This document shows, one piece after another, positions 57,913-64,000 of a DNA stretch of 64,000 nucleotides; position 1 is the stretch's first letter, and each line of letters starts with the position of its first letter. This DNA comes from a virus. Position numbers and translations under genes: made by a program. The notes under the pieces were generated by a model. That model made no database searches. It was not told where the DNA came from and saw only the letters and a program-made list of their open reading frames with translations. The stretch spans positions 1-64,000 of the IMG/VR virus record IMGVR_UViG_3300046692_000130, one strand, 5' to 3'.

Positions 57913-58887
57913 TTAGAACAAATCGTCTGCAGTGAAGCTCTGCATCTTCTTGCTGTAGGCGACACTCTTCTTGTTGAAGAAGTCGTTGTTGACTTCGGTC
58001 TGAAGCTCTTCATCGAACCAGCGCAGAGTCTCCAGCTTGTCCTTGTCGACCTCGAATACCAACGGCGCGTCGATCAGCACCATGGACTCATTGAAGCGCT
58101 GCTTGATGAATTCCTTGACAGTTTCTTTGGGCAGGAACGGAAGCTCACCGGCCTCGAAGATCCAGTCGATGATCTGGCACTCAGCCTCGAATGCCTTCTT
58201 GGCGGCGCGGTGGATCGTCTTGTAGAAGTCCTCGTTGAACCACTCAGGGTTCTCGGTCTTGATGTACTTGACGATGGTCGCGCCGAGGAGAGCATGAATT
58301 GTCTCTTCCTTCTGCGTGGCCTGTACGACGTTGTCAATGTCCTTCAGCAGATTGCGATGCTTGTTGAATGACTTGATGATTGCGAACTGGCTGAACAGCG
58401 ACACGTTCTCAATGAACATAGAGAAGAGCGTCAGCGTGAGTGCGTAGTTCTGGTTGCTGCTGTCGGCTGCACCTTTGAGGTACTTGGTCAGGTAATCGAC
58501 CCGGCCCTGAATGACAGGATTCTGGAGCAGCATGGTGAAGTCGTCGTTCAGGCCAAGCACCTGTAGGAGATGAGAGTAGGCGTCAGCGTGGCGTACTTCG
58601 CTCTCGCCGAACGTCACACCCACCTGCTCAAACTCAGCCTTGGGGAACCTGTCGCCCAGCTTCGTCCAGAATCGCTTCACTGAGATCTCGATCTGTGAGA
58701 TGGCCAGCAGAGTGTTCTTGATGGCATTGCGCTCGACCGCGTCCAGCTTGACATTGAAGTCCTGCAAGTCTGCAGTGAAGTTCCACTCCGAGACCAGCCA
58801 GAAGCTGTGGTTGATTGCGTCTTTGAATGCGACTACATCTGGATATTCGAATGGCTTGAACGCCACTCGTTTGGTAAAGATACTCAA
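57913..58887 (-). CDS. nrdB: Ribonucleotide reductase small subunit
   Basis: 324 aa. Metal-ligand helices: ESEVRHADAYSHLL (Glu, His and the radical Tyr four residues later), MFIENVSLF (Glu) and QKEETIHALLG (Glu, His). The Tyr-radical position is intact, so a class Ia-type diiron-tyrosyl enzyme is likely. C-terminus ends FTADDLF, the part that docks on NrdA. Overlaps the next gene by four bases. Confidence 0.95.
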   Translation of the reverse strand: MSIFTKRVAFKPFEYPDVVAFKDAINHSFWLVSEWNFTADLQDFNVKLDAVERNAIKNTLLAISQIEISVKRFWTKLGDRFPKAEFEQVGVTFGESEVRHADAYSHLLQVLGLNDDFTMLLQNPVIQGRVDYLTKYLKGAADSSNQNYALTLTLFSMFIENVSLFSQFAIIKSFNKHRNLLKDIDNVVQATQKEETIHALLGATIVKYIKTENPEWFNEDFYKTIHRAAKKAFEAECQIIDWIFEAGELPFLPKETVKEFIKQRFNESMVLIDAPLVFEVDKDKLETLRWFDEELQTEVNNDFFNKKSVAYSKKMQSFTADDLF

Positions 58888-59408
58888 GACTTCCCTTTCA
58901 CGTAGTGGTTGTAGATGTACTCTGCCGCTTCTTCAGTGGGCAGCAAATGACTATGAGGCAGAAGCTTCCACCCGATGAGTAGAGAGAGAAGATCCGTGTC
59001 GATCCGTTTGGCTTCCTCTTTTGTCTGGCCACGTCCGACTGTCATGTAGGGACGGTCGCCACGTTTGAGGTAAAACAGAAGGTTGTCGTAGCTTTCCCAA
59101 ACCTGCTTTACAAGTGGGAAGAAAGCGCGGTGGTAGTCGGATGACGCGTAGTTAGCACACAGCAAAAGTGGACTGTCACATATAGCCCAGTCCACCTTGC
59201 CTTGAAGTCTTTGCAACCTTCGATTCTGTTTGGCGAGTACGTATAGTTGGTCGGACAGCACATTGCTGCGCTCTTCCCAGACCATGTCCTTCGCATACTC
59301 GTTCACCAGTTCGACGTTGTATCCTGCCTTCTTCATCAGGACAAACAACTCAGCCGCTGTTGTGCTCTTACCTGCGCCCGGGCCAGCAATCAGGTTGATA
59401 ACTTTCAT
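58884..59408 (-). CDS. P-loop NTPase/kinase, 174 aa
   Basis: Walker A AGPGAGKSTTAAEL at residues 8-21, DWAICDSPLLL as a Walker B-like strand, and KRGDRPYMTVGRGQTKEEA as a lid-like segment. It looks like a small phage nucleotide or polynucleotide kinase (AAA_28/NadR style). Substrate unknown. Four-base overlaps on both sides with recA and nrdB. Confidence 0.8.
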   Translation of the reverse strand: MKVINLIAGPGAGKSTTAAELFVLMKKAGYNVELVNEYAKDMVWEERSNVLSDQLYVLAKQNRRLQRLQGKVDWAICDSPLLLCANYASSDYHRAFFPLVKQVWESYDNLLFYLKRGDRPYMTVGRGQTKEEAKRIDTDLLSLLIGWKLLPHSHLLPTEEAAEYIYNHYVKGKS

Positions 59409-60424
59409 GCCGCCATCGCCGCCTTGATGTAGTCCTCAGACTTGCCCATCACCTTGAGCGTGGCAATCTTGGTCGCCCTGTAAGCTTCTACATCATCGGT
59501 CAGCAACTGACGTACGCCAGCCTTGCCCATAATCGTGGTGCCGTCGAAGGTATAGTTCTTGCTGCTCTGCTTCCAGACGTTGCTCTTGATCGCGTACTGG
59601 GCGAGACTTGCGAAGTCGTCCAGACCATGGCCGAACATGAGATCTTCTTCGACCTCGCGGAACGGACTGGCAACCTTGTTCTTGATCGCCTTGATCTTCG
59701 TCCTGTTGCCAGCGTTGACGTCGCCTTCCTTCACCTGTGCCAGACGACGAACGTCCAAGCGAACGGATGCGAAGAATGGAAGCGCACGGCCACCCGGCGT
59801 CGTCTCATTGGATCCGAACGTCACACCGATCTTCTCGCGAATCTGGTTGATGAAGCAGACGATGGTGCCGGTCTGGTTTGCAGCCGCTGTGATCTTACGC
59901 AGCGCCTTTGCCATCATGCGCGCCTGAAGTCCAACGTGAGCATCTTCCATCTCGCCATCGAGTTCTGCCTTCGGTGTAAGGGCAGCGACTGAGTCGACCA
60001 CACAGATCCCAACACCACGACTGTGGATAAGATCGATAGTGGCCTGTAGTGCTTGCTCACCGTAGTCAGGCTGGCCGACGAGGAGGTTGTCGACGTCTAC
60101 ACCCAGCGCATTGGCATAGGTGACGTCCAGTGCATGCTCTGCGTCGACGAAGGCTGCATTCTTGCCAAGCTTCTGGGCGCTGGCGATCAGGTGCAGGTTA
60201 GTGGTTGTCTTGCCCGATGAGGCTGGGCCAATCATCTCGACGACGCGCCCGTCTGGGACGCCTCCAATGCCGAGTACATGATGATCGATACCGAAGACAC
60301 CGATTGGAATGTTGGGTAGGATCCGGTCGACCTTGTCGCCGAGGCGTTGGAAGTTCAGCCCCAGATCCTTCTTGATTTTCTTGACTGCTGCCTCTAGGGC
60401 TTCATTCTGTTCTTTCGTACTCAG
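59405..60424 (-). CDS. recA: RecA recombinase
   Basis: About 339 aa. Walker A GPASSGKTTTNLH, then VDAEHALDVTYANALGVD, CVVDSVAALTPKAELDGEM and FINQIREKIGVTFGSNETTP. Start chosen at a CTG, which gives MSTKEQNEALEAAVKKI, a perfect RecA N-terminus, with AAGGAG five bases upstream; CTGA overlaps the stop of the NUDIX gene. A GTG at 60469 would add 15 unusual residues. Drives strand exchange in phage recombination. Confidence 0.93.
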   Translation of the reverse strand: MSTKEQNEALEAAVKKIKKDLGLNFQRLGDKVDRILPNIPIGVFGIDHHVLGIGGVPDGRVVEMIGPASSGKTTTNLHLIASAQKLGKNAAFVDAEHALDVTYANALGVDVDNLLVGQPDYGEQALQATIDLIHSRGVGICVVDSVAALTPKAELDGEMEDAHVGLQARMMAKALRKITAAANQTGTIVCFINQIREKIGVTFGSNETTPGGRALPFFASVRLDVRRLAQVKEGDVNAGNRTKIKAIKNKVASPFREVEEDLMFGHGLDDFASLAQYAIKSNVWKQSSKNYTFDGTTIMGKAGVRQLLTDDVEAYRATKIATLKVMGKSEDYIKAAMAA

Positions 60425-60888
60425 ATGAACTCCTTCGGTTCTTTTGGGCCAATCTCCACGACCACGCACTCGGACTGCTTACCCTGCATTGCGAGATGCG
60501 CCATCGGCAAAAGCCACTGGAGATTAGGGACGTGATTGAGGAGCGAGACTTCGCGCCAGTTGTGAATGCGAATTGGTTCGTCAGTCGGCGACTGCAACTG
60601 CTTCAACGGGCCTGTAGCGACAAAGAAGTAGACGCAGAAACCATCACCAACCAAGGTGCAGAACGGCTTCCAGTCACTTGTCTTCGTCTCGTACCCAGTC
60701 TCCTCACGGAACTCGCGCACCATAGCGTCGACTGTTATCTCACCCGCTTCGACGTGACCGCCGACAGCGTTGAGCTTCCTCGCTTGCCACTCTGGGCGCT
60801 TCTTCCTGATGAGTGCAACACGGTTGCTCACTCCAGCTTCGAGTACATCGAACATGAACCCTGCAACGTATCTAATCGACGTCGCCAT
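60421..60888 (-). CDS. NUDIX hydrolase, 155 aa
   Basis: NUDIX box GGHVEAGEITVDAMVREF followed by REETGY has all conserved residues (Gx5Ex7REUxEExGU). Hydrolyses nucleoside diphosphate-linked compounds; the substrate could be oxidised or non-canonical dNTPs. Overlaps recA by four bases and the upstream gene by 17. Confidence 0.9.
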   Translation of the reverse strand: MATSIRYVAGFMFDVLEAGVSNRVALIRKKRPEWQARKLNAVGGHVEAGEITVDAMVREFREETGYETKTSDWKPFCTLVGDGFCVYFFVATGPLKQLQSPTDEPIRIHNWREVSLLNHVPNLQWLLPMAHLAMQGKQSECVVVEIGPKEPKEFI

Positions 60889-61270
60889 TGACTACCTCTC
60901 TTCCATGCGTAAGGGTGATTGTCTTGTCCTGCTCTGGCAGGTACTCTTTCCACGTCTTCGACCACGGGCCTCGTACCGAGAACACCCACGTCGTTCCCAC
61001 ACTCTTTACCTTGTGGAACATGTCTCGTGGCGTCTTGATCCATGCCAGAGAAGGCATGTACACATTTACGTACTGGCCTCGTGGGTACTCAATCAAACAA
61101 CCTTTGAGCACCCATGACCGGGCGTTGAATGCGTGACTGTGGTATGCCTCGCGTGATCCATCAGCAAAGCGTAGAAACACGATGCTGAAGAGGCTCTTTG
61201 CTTCGATGAGGAAGTAGCCATGTACACGCGACTCTGGCCCACCGTCCTTCATACGTTTGAAGAGCTTCAA
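60872..61270 (-). CDS. Cupin-like protein, 132 aa
   Basis: REAYHSHAFNARSWVLKGCL and KTPRDMFHKVKSVGTTWVFS fit a small phage cupin (two short beta-barrel motifs with His ligands). GPWSKTWKEYLPE follows. Likely an enzyme or sugar/nucleotide-binding protein; function unknown. Confidence 0.7.
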   Translation of the reverse strand: MKLFKRMKDGGPESRVHGYFLIEAKSLFSIVFLRFADGSREAYHSHAFNARSWVLKGCLIEYPRGQYVNVYMPSLAWIKTPRDMFHKVKSVGTTWVFSVRGPWSKTWKEYLPEQDKTITLTHGREVVNGDVD

Positions 61271-61611
61271 GCGGCAGACTCCTCAGAAATGATTGCGTCG
61301 GCGTCTGTAACGTCTGCGAGGGTTTCCTTCTGCTCGATCAGAAACTCGCGGAGATGCTTCAGATGCTTGGCATACTTGACGCCCGTCTTCTGACGAAGAA
61401 GGATCTCGCCGCCGTCAGTCTGCAGCACGAGCAGGTTCTGCTTAGTTGAGTCTGGGTTGGCCGTGAAGAATGTCAGCCAGCAGCCGGGACAGTTTGTGTT
61501 GGGAACAGTGATCGGGCTGATGCGGTGACCGCAGTTCAGTCCGTCGATGTTGTTACTGTTCGGGTAGATTCGGCACATCAGTTTTTCAGGCTTTGGGTTG
61601 TCTGGTGACAT
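61267..61611 (-). CDS. Cysteine-containing protein, 114 aa
   Basis: Start taken at MSPDNPKPEKLM because a longer frame overlaps the upstream gene. Three cysteines with HRISPITVPNTNCPGCW suggest a zinc site. C-terminal part is helical (KHLKHLREFLIEQKETL). No family recognised; GGACG lies 12 bases before the ATG, so the start is uncertain. Confidence 0.55.
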   Translation of the reverse strand: MSPDNPKPEKLMCRIYPNSNNIDGLNCGHRISPITVPNTNCPGCWLTFFTANPDSTKQNLLVLQTDGGEILLRQKTGVKYAKHLKHLREFLIEQKETLADVTDADAIISEESAA

Positions 61612-62014
61612 TTCGTCGTACGTCCTTTGTGCAGACATAAGCTGCATATGGTGAGAGTTCAACATCAATGAAGCGCTGGCCCACGAGATCGCGAACCTGT
61701 ACGTCGTAGTCGGCGAACTCTGGCGGTACTGCGTCTAACTGACCGTAGTTGTGGTAGAACTCCACGAAGTAGCGCAGAAGATGAGGATGGCCTTGCAGTG
61801 CGCGACGTGCGTTCGTCTCTGTGTCGCAGACAAAGTCTGACTGTGATGGCCTGATCTTCGCCGTGCTACGCGTGTACGTGGCTTTACCGGCCTCGTTACC
61901 ACGGTCGTACGCTATTGCTTGGATCCCGCCGCCAGCAGCTTTCATCTCCTGCCAGAGTGGAATGTTCTGTCTGAATGCTTTGTGTGCCTCTCGGCGCTCT
62001 GCCCTAGTTGGCAT
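61586..62014 (-). CDS. Hypothetical protein, 142 aa
   Basis: Start taken at MPTRAERREAHKAFRQNIPL; a longer frame starts at 62059. Basic, helical protein with RRALQGHPHLLRYFVEFYHN and a C-terminal DVQVRDLVGQRFIDVELSPY. No family recognised. Overlaps the nuclease gene by 11 bases. Confidence 0.6.
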   Translation of the reverse strand: MPTRAERREAHKAFRQNIPLWQEMKAAGGGIQAIAYDRGNEAGKATYTRSTAKIRPSQSDFVCDTETNARRALQGHPHLLRYFVEFYHNYGQLDAVPPEFADYDVQVRDLVGQRFIDVELSPYAAYVCTKDVRRNVTRQPKA

Positions 62015-62456
62015 TGGTGACGCTCCCGTTCTTGCGAAGCGCAACCAACTCTGTGACAAGGCCCATAAACTGTTCGAACTCCATCGTTACCTGAGTCATC
62101 TCTTTGTTCTTTCCATGGAAGAGAAGCTTGATGGTCGGTCGACTGACGTATTTGAGGAAGTGCTTCTTGAATGTGGTGAAGACGTTGAGTGCTTCTACTT
62201 GCTTGCACTCGATGTCGAAGTTGAAGATCTTACGGGCAGCGGGTGTCAGTATCACGTCCACGCCGGTCACGCCCATCGATGTTGATTTGATATCGTCCGG
62301 TTCAAGTTCGTAGAGCGCGCCGATCTCTCGCAGAGCATCGCGCACTTTGTCTTGGCACCGGCGACCTTTCGCCTTGGCGCTGCTGGTTCTGATAAGTCTT
62401 TTCCTATTTGGGGATTTGTCGCGCTGGGGGAAATGCTCACCCCAGCTAACGACGAT
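62004..62456 (-). CDS. PD-(D/E)XK nuclease-like protein; start codon unclear
   Basis: GVTGVDVILTP and NFDIECKQVE carry the D...ExK signature of PD-(D/E)XK nucleases, with KSTSMG before. A GTG at 62345 would give 113 aa, but the open frame continues upstream with SPNRKRLIRTSSAKAKGRRC, exactly the N-terminus I expect for this phage family. That part has no ATG, GTG or TTG; an ATC at 62456 is the first in-frame candidate after the previous stop. Possible roles are Holliday-junction or flap cutting. Confidence 0.75.
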   Translation of the reverse strand: MVVSWGEHFPQRDKSPNRKRLIRTSSAKAKGRRCQDKVRDALREIGALYELEPDDIKSTSMGVTGVDVILTPAARKIFNFDIECKQVEALNVFTTFKKHFLKYVSRPTIKLLFHGKNKEMTQVTMEFEQFMGLVTELVALRKNGSVTNAN

Positions 62457-62474
62457 GTGTTGCGAACTTCTGGG

Positions 62475-62714
62475 TTACGACCGAACGACTACTGGGTACC
62501 CGCGCCCAACCGTCTGGAATCCAAGTTCATGGTTCTCGTCGGTATGGGGCATGAGATGAAGTGTCCCATCGGTCTTGATGAGGAGAATGTCGCCGAATGG
62601 CTTGCGACTGCCGTTATCGTCTGCTGCGTAAAGCATGACCCCTTCATGCGTATTGCGAAGTGCGTAGTCGGTTACCTTGTTGCGCCTGAAACGCTTGAGA
62701 AGCTTCTTGAGCAT
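62475..62714 (-). CDS. Hypothetical protein, 79 aa
   Basis: MLKKLLKRFRRNKVTDYALR and TDGTLHLMPHTDENHEL. Basic N-terminus, beta-rich remainder. GAAAGGAAC precedes the ATG and a shared-type promoter lies 28 bases upstream. Function unknown. Confidence 0.65.
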   Translation of the reverse strand: MLKKLLKRFRRNKVTDYALRNTHEGVMLYAADDNGSRKPFGDILLIKTDGTLHLMPHTDENHELGFQTVGRGYPVVVRS

Positions 62715-62741
62715 TAGTTCCTTTCTGTTTGGGATGTCCTA

Positions 62742-62785
62742 ATAGTACGACAACTCTTTACCGAATGCAATAGTTTTTATGCTGG
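62742..62785 (-). promoter_or_regulatory. Shared-type phage promoter
   Basis: Minus strand CCAGCATAAAAAC, then TTGCAT (62765-62770), 17 bp, TACTAT (62742-62747). The upstream element overlaps the last codons and stop of the 62777-63034 gene. Confidence 0.75.
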
Positions 62786-63034
62786 TTCTGGAACGATTTG
62801 TTCAAGCACTGGAAGTGGAGGCTTGCCTGTCGCTTCACGGTAGACATTGACGACCTTGTAGAGCCACTGGTTGTAGGCTTCGACAAACTTCAGTTCAGCG
62901 AACTCGGGCGTCTTATCCTTGACGCTAACCTCGCCGTCCTTGGAGCGAATGACGAACTCGCCATCCTCTTCCCACGACATGACAGCGATGGCCATGGTCG
63001 CGCCGGTAACAAATTCTTTTACATTGGTGATCAA
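62777..63034 (-). CDS. Hypothetical protein, 85 aa
   Basis: MITNVKEFVTGATMAIAVMS, then a beta-rich EFVIRSKDGEVSVKDKTPEF and helical tail. Overlaps the ligase gene by four bases, so both are on one transcript. Function unknown. Confidence 0.65.
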   Translation of the reverse strand: MITNVKEFVTGATMAIAVMSWEEDGEFVIRSKDGEVSVKDKTPEFAELKFVEAYNQWLYKVVNVYREATGKPPLPVLEQIVPEPA

Positions 63035-64000
63035 CTCATGTCCTCTTCTAACCGGATAGCATGTCCGATTGGTAAATTGGGCAGACCGTCTACGGTGCGA
63101 CCGAAGAAGCGAACCGTCAGCTTCTGCCCCTTGTACTTGTTTGAGATCTTGAGAAGTTCGCGCCGGTCGTTGTGCGTACCACGGGGCCGAGTCTCAAACT
63201 CCAGATTGTTGGTATCGTTCCTGCACTTCCAGATGACGAGATCGGCTTCGACAGACCCGGGTTCACCACCACGAGAACCGATTATCTCGAATTCAGCGTC
63301 CTCGAATTCTTTGAGCTTCAGCAGATTGCGTGACCGTGCGCCCCACTCATACACACCGTTGTAGTCGCGCACGATGAGACCTTCATAGCCTTGTAGGACA
63401 AGTGTGTCGTGTTGCTTCTTGACCTCAATGGCGTTCAGAGCGATATCAGTCTCAACCATGAACACAATGCTCTGTGGAGACTCGGTCGACATGTATGCGT
63501 CTTCCAGTTCGGCCTCGTCGAGTTCGCGCATACGCCTATACCACGCGTGGTCGTCTTCACCCTTGATCACTGGCATGTCGTAGACGTGGTACTGAAGCTT
63601 GTCAGTCTCGCCCGGGTAGAACTTCTTCGTGCGTGAGTTGATCCACTGCAGCGTCTTACCGTGCAGATAGATCTCACCATCGAACACACAGTTCTTGGGC
63701 AACTCCCTTTCAAGCTTCTTGTTGATGTGCTTGACCTCAGTCCATTCCTTACCACCACGCGAGATCAGGACTACGCGATCACCGTCCCACTTCGCCAACG
63801 CTCGAACACCGTCGAGCTTGTGCTGCGTATAGACCGGGTAGATGACCTTCTTCTCATTCTTGCTGAACTCATGCGCCAGCATAGGCAAGAACGGCTTCTC
63901 GACAGCGTCGTCAACCGTCAGCCGATACTTGCGCTCCAGCTTGTGCTTGTGCATCGCCTCTGCCTCGACCATGGCCTGTTCCTCAGGCGTCGTAGCATTA
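63031..64000 (-). CDS. ATP-dependent DNA ligase, partial at window edge
   Basis: At least 313 aa; the frame remains open to the window end, so the true start may lie beyond. Motif I QHKLDGVRAL (nucleotidyl Lys), motif III VFDGEIYL, motif IV EGLIVRDYNG and motif V NLLKLKEFEDAEFEI are in order, followed by an OB-fold-like C-terminus. Seals nicks using ATP, as in T7-type phages. If the ATG at 63972 is the start, the enzyme is a minimal single-polypeptide ligase. Confidence 0.93.
   Translation of the reverse strand, partial: NATTPEEQAMVEAEAMHKHKLERKYRLTVDDAVEKPFLPMLAHEFSKNEKKVIYPVYTQHKLDGVRALAKWDGDRVVLISRGGKEWTEVKHINKKLERELPKNCVFDGEIYLHGKTLQWINSRTKKFYPGETDKLQYHVYDMPVIKGEDDHAWYRRMRELDEAELEDAYMSTESPQSIVFMVETDIALNAIEVKKQHDTLVLQGYEGLIVRDYNGVYEWGARSRNLLKLKEFEDAEFEIIGSRGGEPGSVEADLVIWKCRNDTNNLEFETRPRGTHNDRRELLKISNKYKGQKLTVRFFGRTVDGLPNLPIGHAIRLEEDMS

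Noticed and set aside
1-64000. Integrated prophage flanked by host chromosome
   Set aside because: Phage genes occur on both sides of the integrase and tRNA-Val and no chromosomal housekeeping genes are visible; a free or circularly permuted phage genome fits better.

Overview
The window looks like most of a temperate tailed-phage (siphovirus) genome. A complete HK97-type head and lambda-like long-tail module, a tyrosine integrase with an excisionase-like neighbour, two small HTH regulators, phage replication and nucleotide genes and three tRNAs lie together, with no stretch of ordinary bacterial chromosome. The host is probably Gram-negative: there is a T4-type lysozyme, a candidate spanin and a Tat-signal cargo protein. 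The style of the secreted cargo recalls acidobacteria, but that is a guess. The ligase gene runs off the right edge and the left edge opens inside a repeat field, so the genome continues beyond both ends.

Layout. (1) 1-4.0 kb: three or four minus-strand genes embedded in an unusual mosaic of short recurring words (GCCAGA, ACGGCCAG, GCCAGAGATCGCG). In non-coding DNA the words lie on the minus strand left of about 2.8 kb and on the plus strand right of about 3.05 kb, either side of an AT-rich, palindrome-containing core. (2) 4.2-13.5 kb: mostly minus-strand early genes (small unknown proteins, a lipoprotein, a protease-like protein, RNase HI, dUTPase, an HNH endonuclease, family A DNA polymerase) plus one plus-strand HTH repressor-like gene. 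(3) 13.5-15.6 kb: a control region with two related promoter blocks, a second HTH gene, a membrane protein, tRNA-Asn and tRNA-Trp. (4) 15.7-37.3 kb: plus-strand morphogenesis genes: HNH, proteasome-like Ntn hydrolase, TerS, TerL, portal, protease, capsid, connectors, tail tube, tail chaperones with a -1 frameshift, tape measure, distal tail, tail-tip J. (5) 37.3-46.8 kb: fibre-like proteins, metallophosphatase, dNMP kinase, membrane and NlpC/P60-like proteins, xis/int. (6) 46.8-47.1 kb: candidate attP and tRNA-Val. (7) 47.3-48.4 kb: a plus-strand cargo pair. (8) 48.5-64 kb: minus-strand genes: HicAB, ThyX, nucleotidyltransferase fold, RlpA-like protein, lysozyme/spanin, NrdA/NrdB, P-loop kinase, RecA, NUDIX, PD-(D/E)XK nuclease, ATP-dependent DNA ligase.

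How it works together. Polymerase, RecA, ligase, RNase H and the nuclease form a replication/recombination set. NrdAB, ThyX, dUTPase, dNMP kinase and NUDIX feed and clean the nucleotide pool. At least seven transcription units share a sigma70-like promoter whose -35 box is preceded by an (A/C)AGCATAAAAA-type element, which suggests one phage-wide control input. The items most worth a second look are the word mosaic with its strand switch, the shared promoter element, the insertion of roughly 980 residues inside tail protein J, and the attP-like arrangement beside tRNA-Val.
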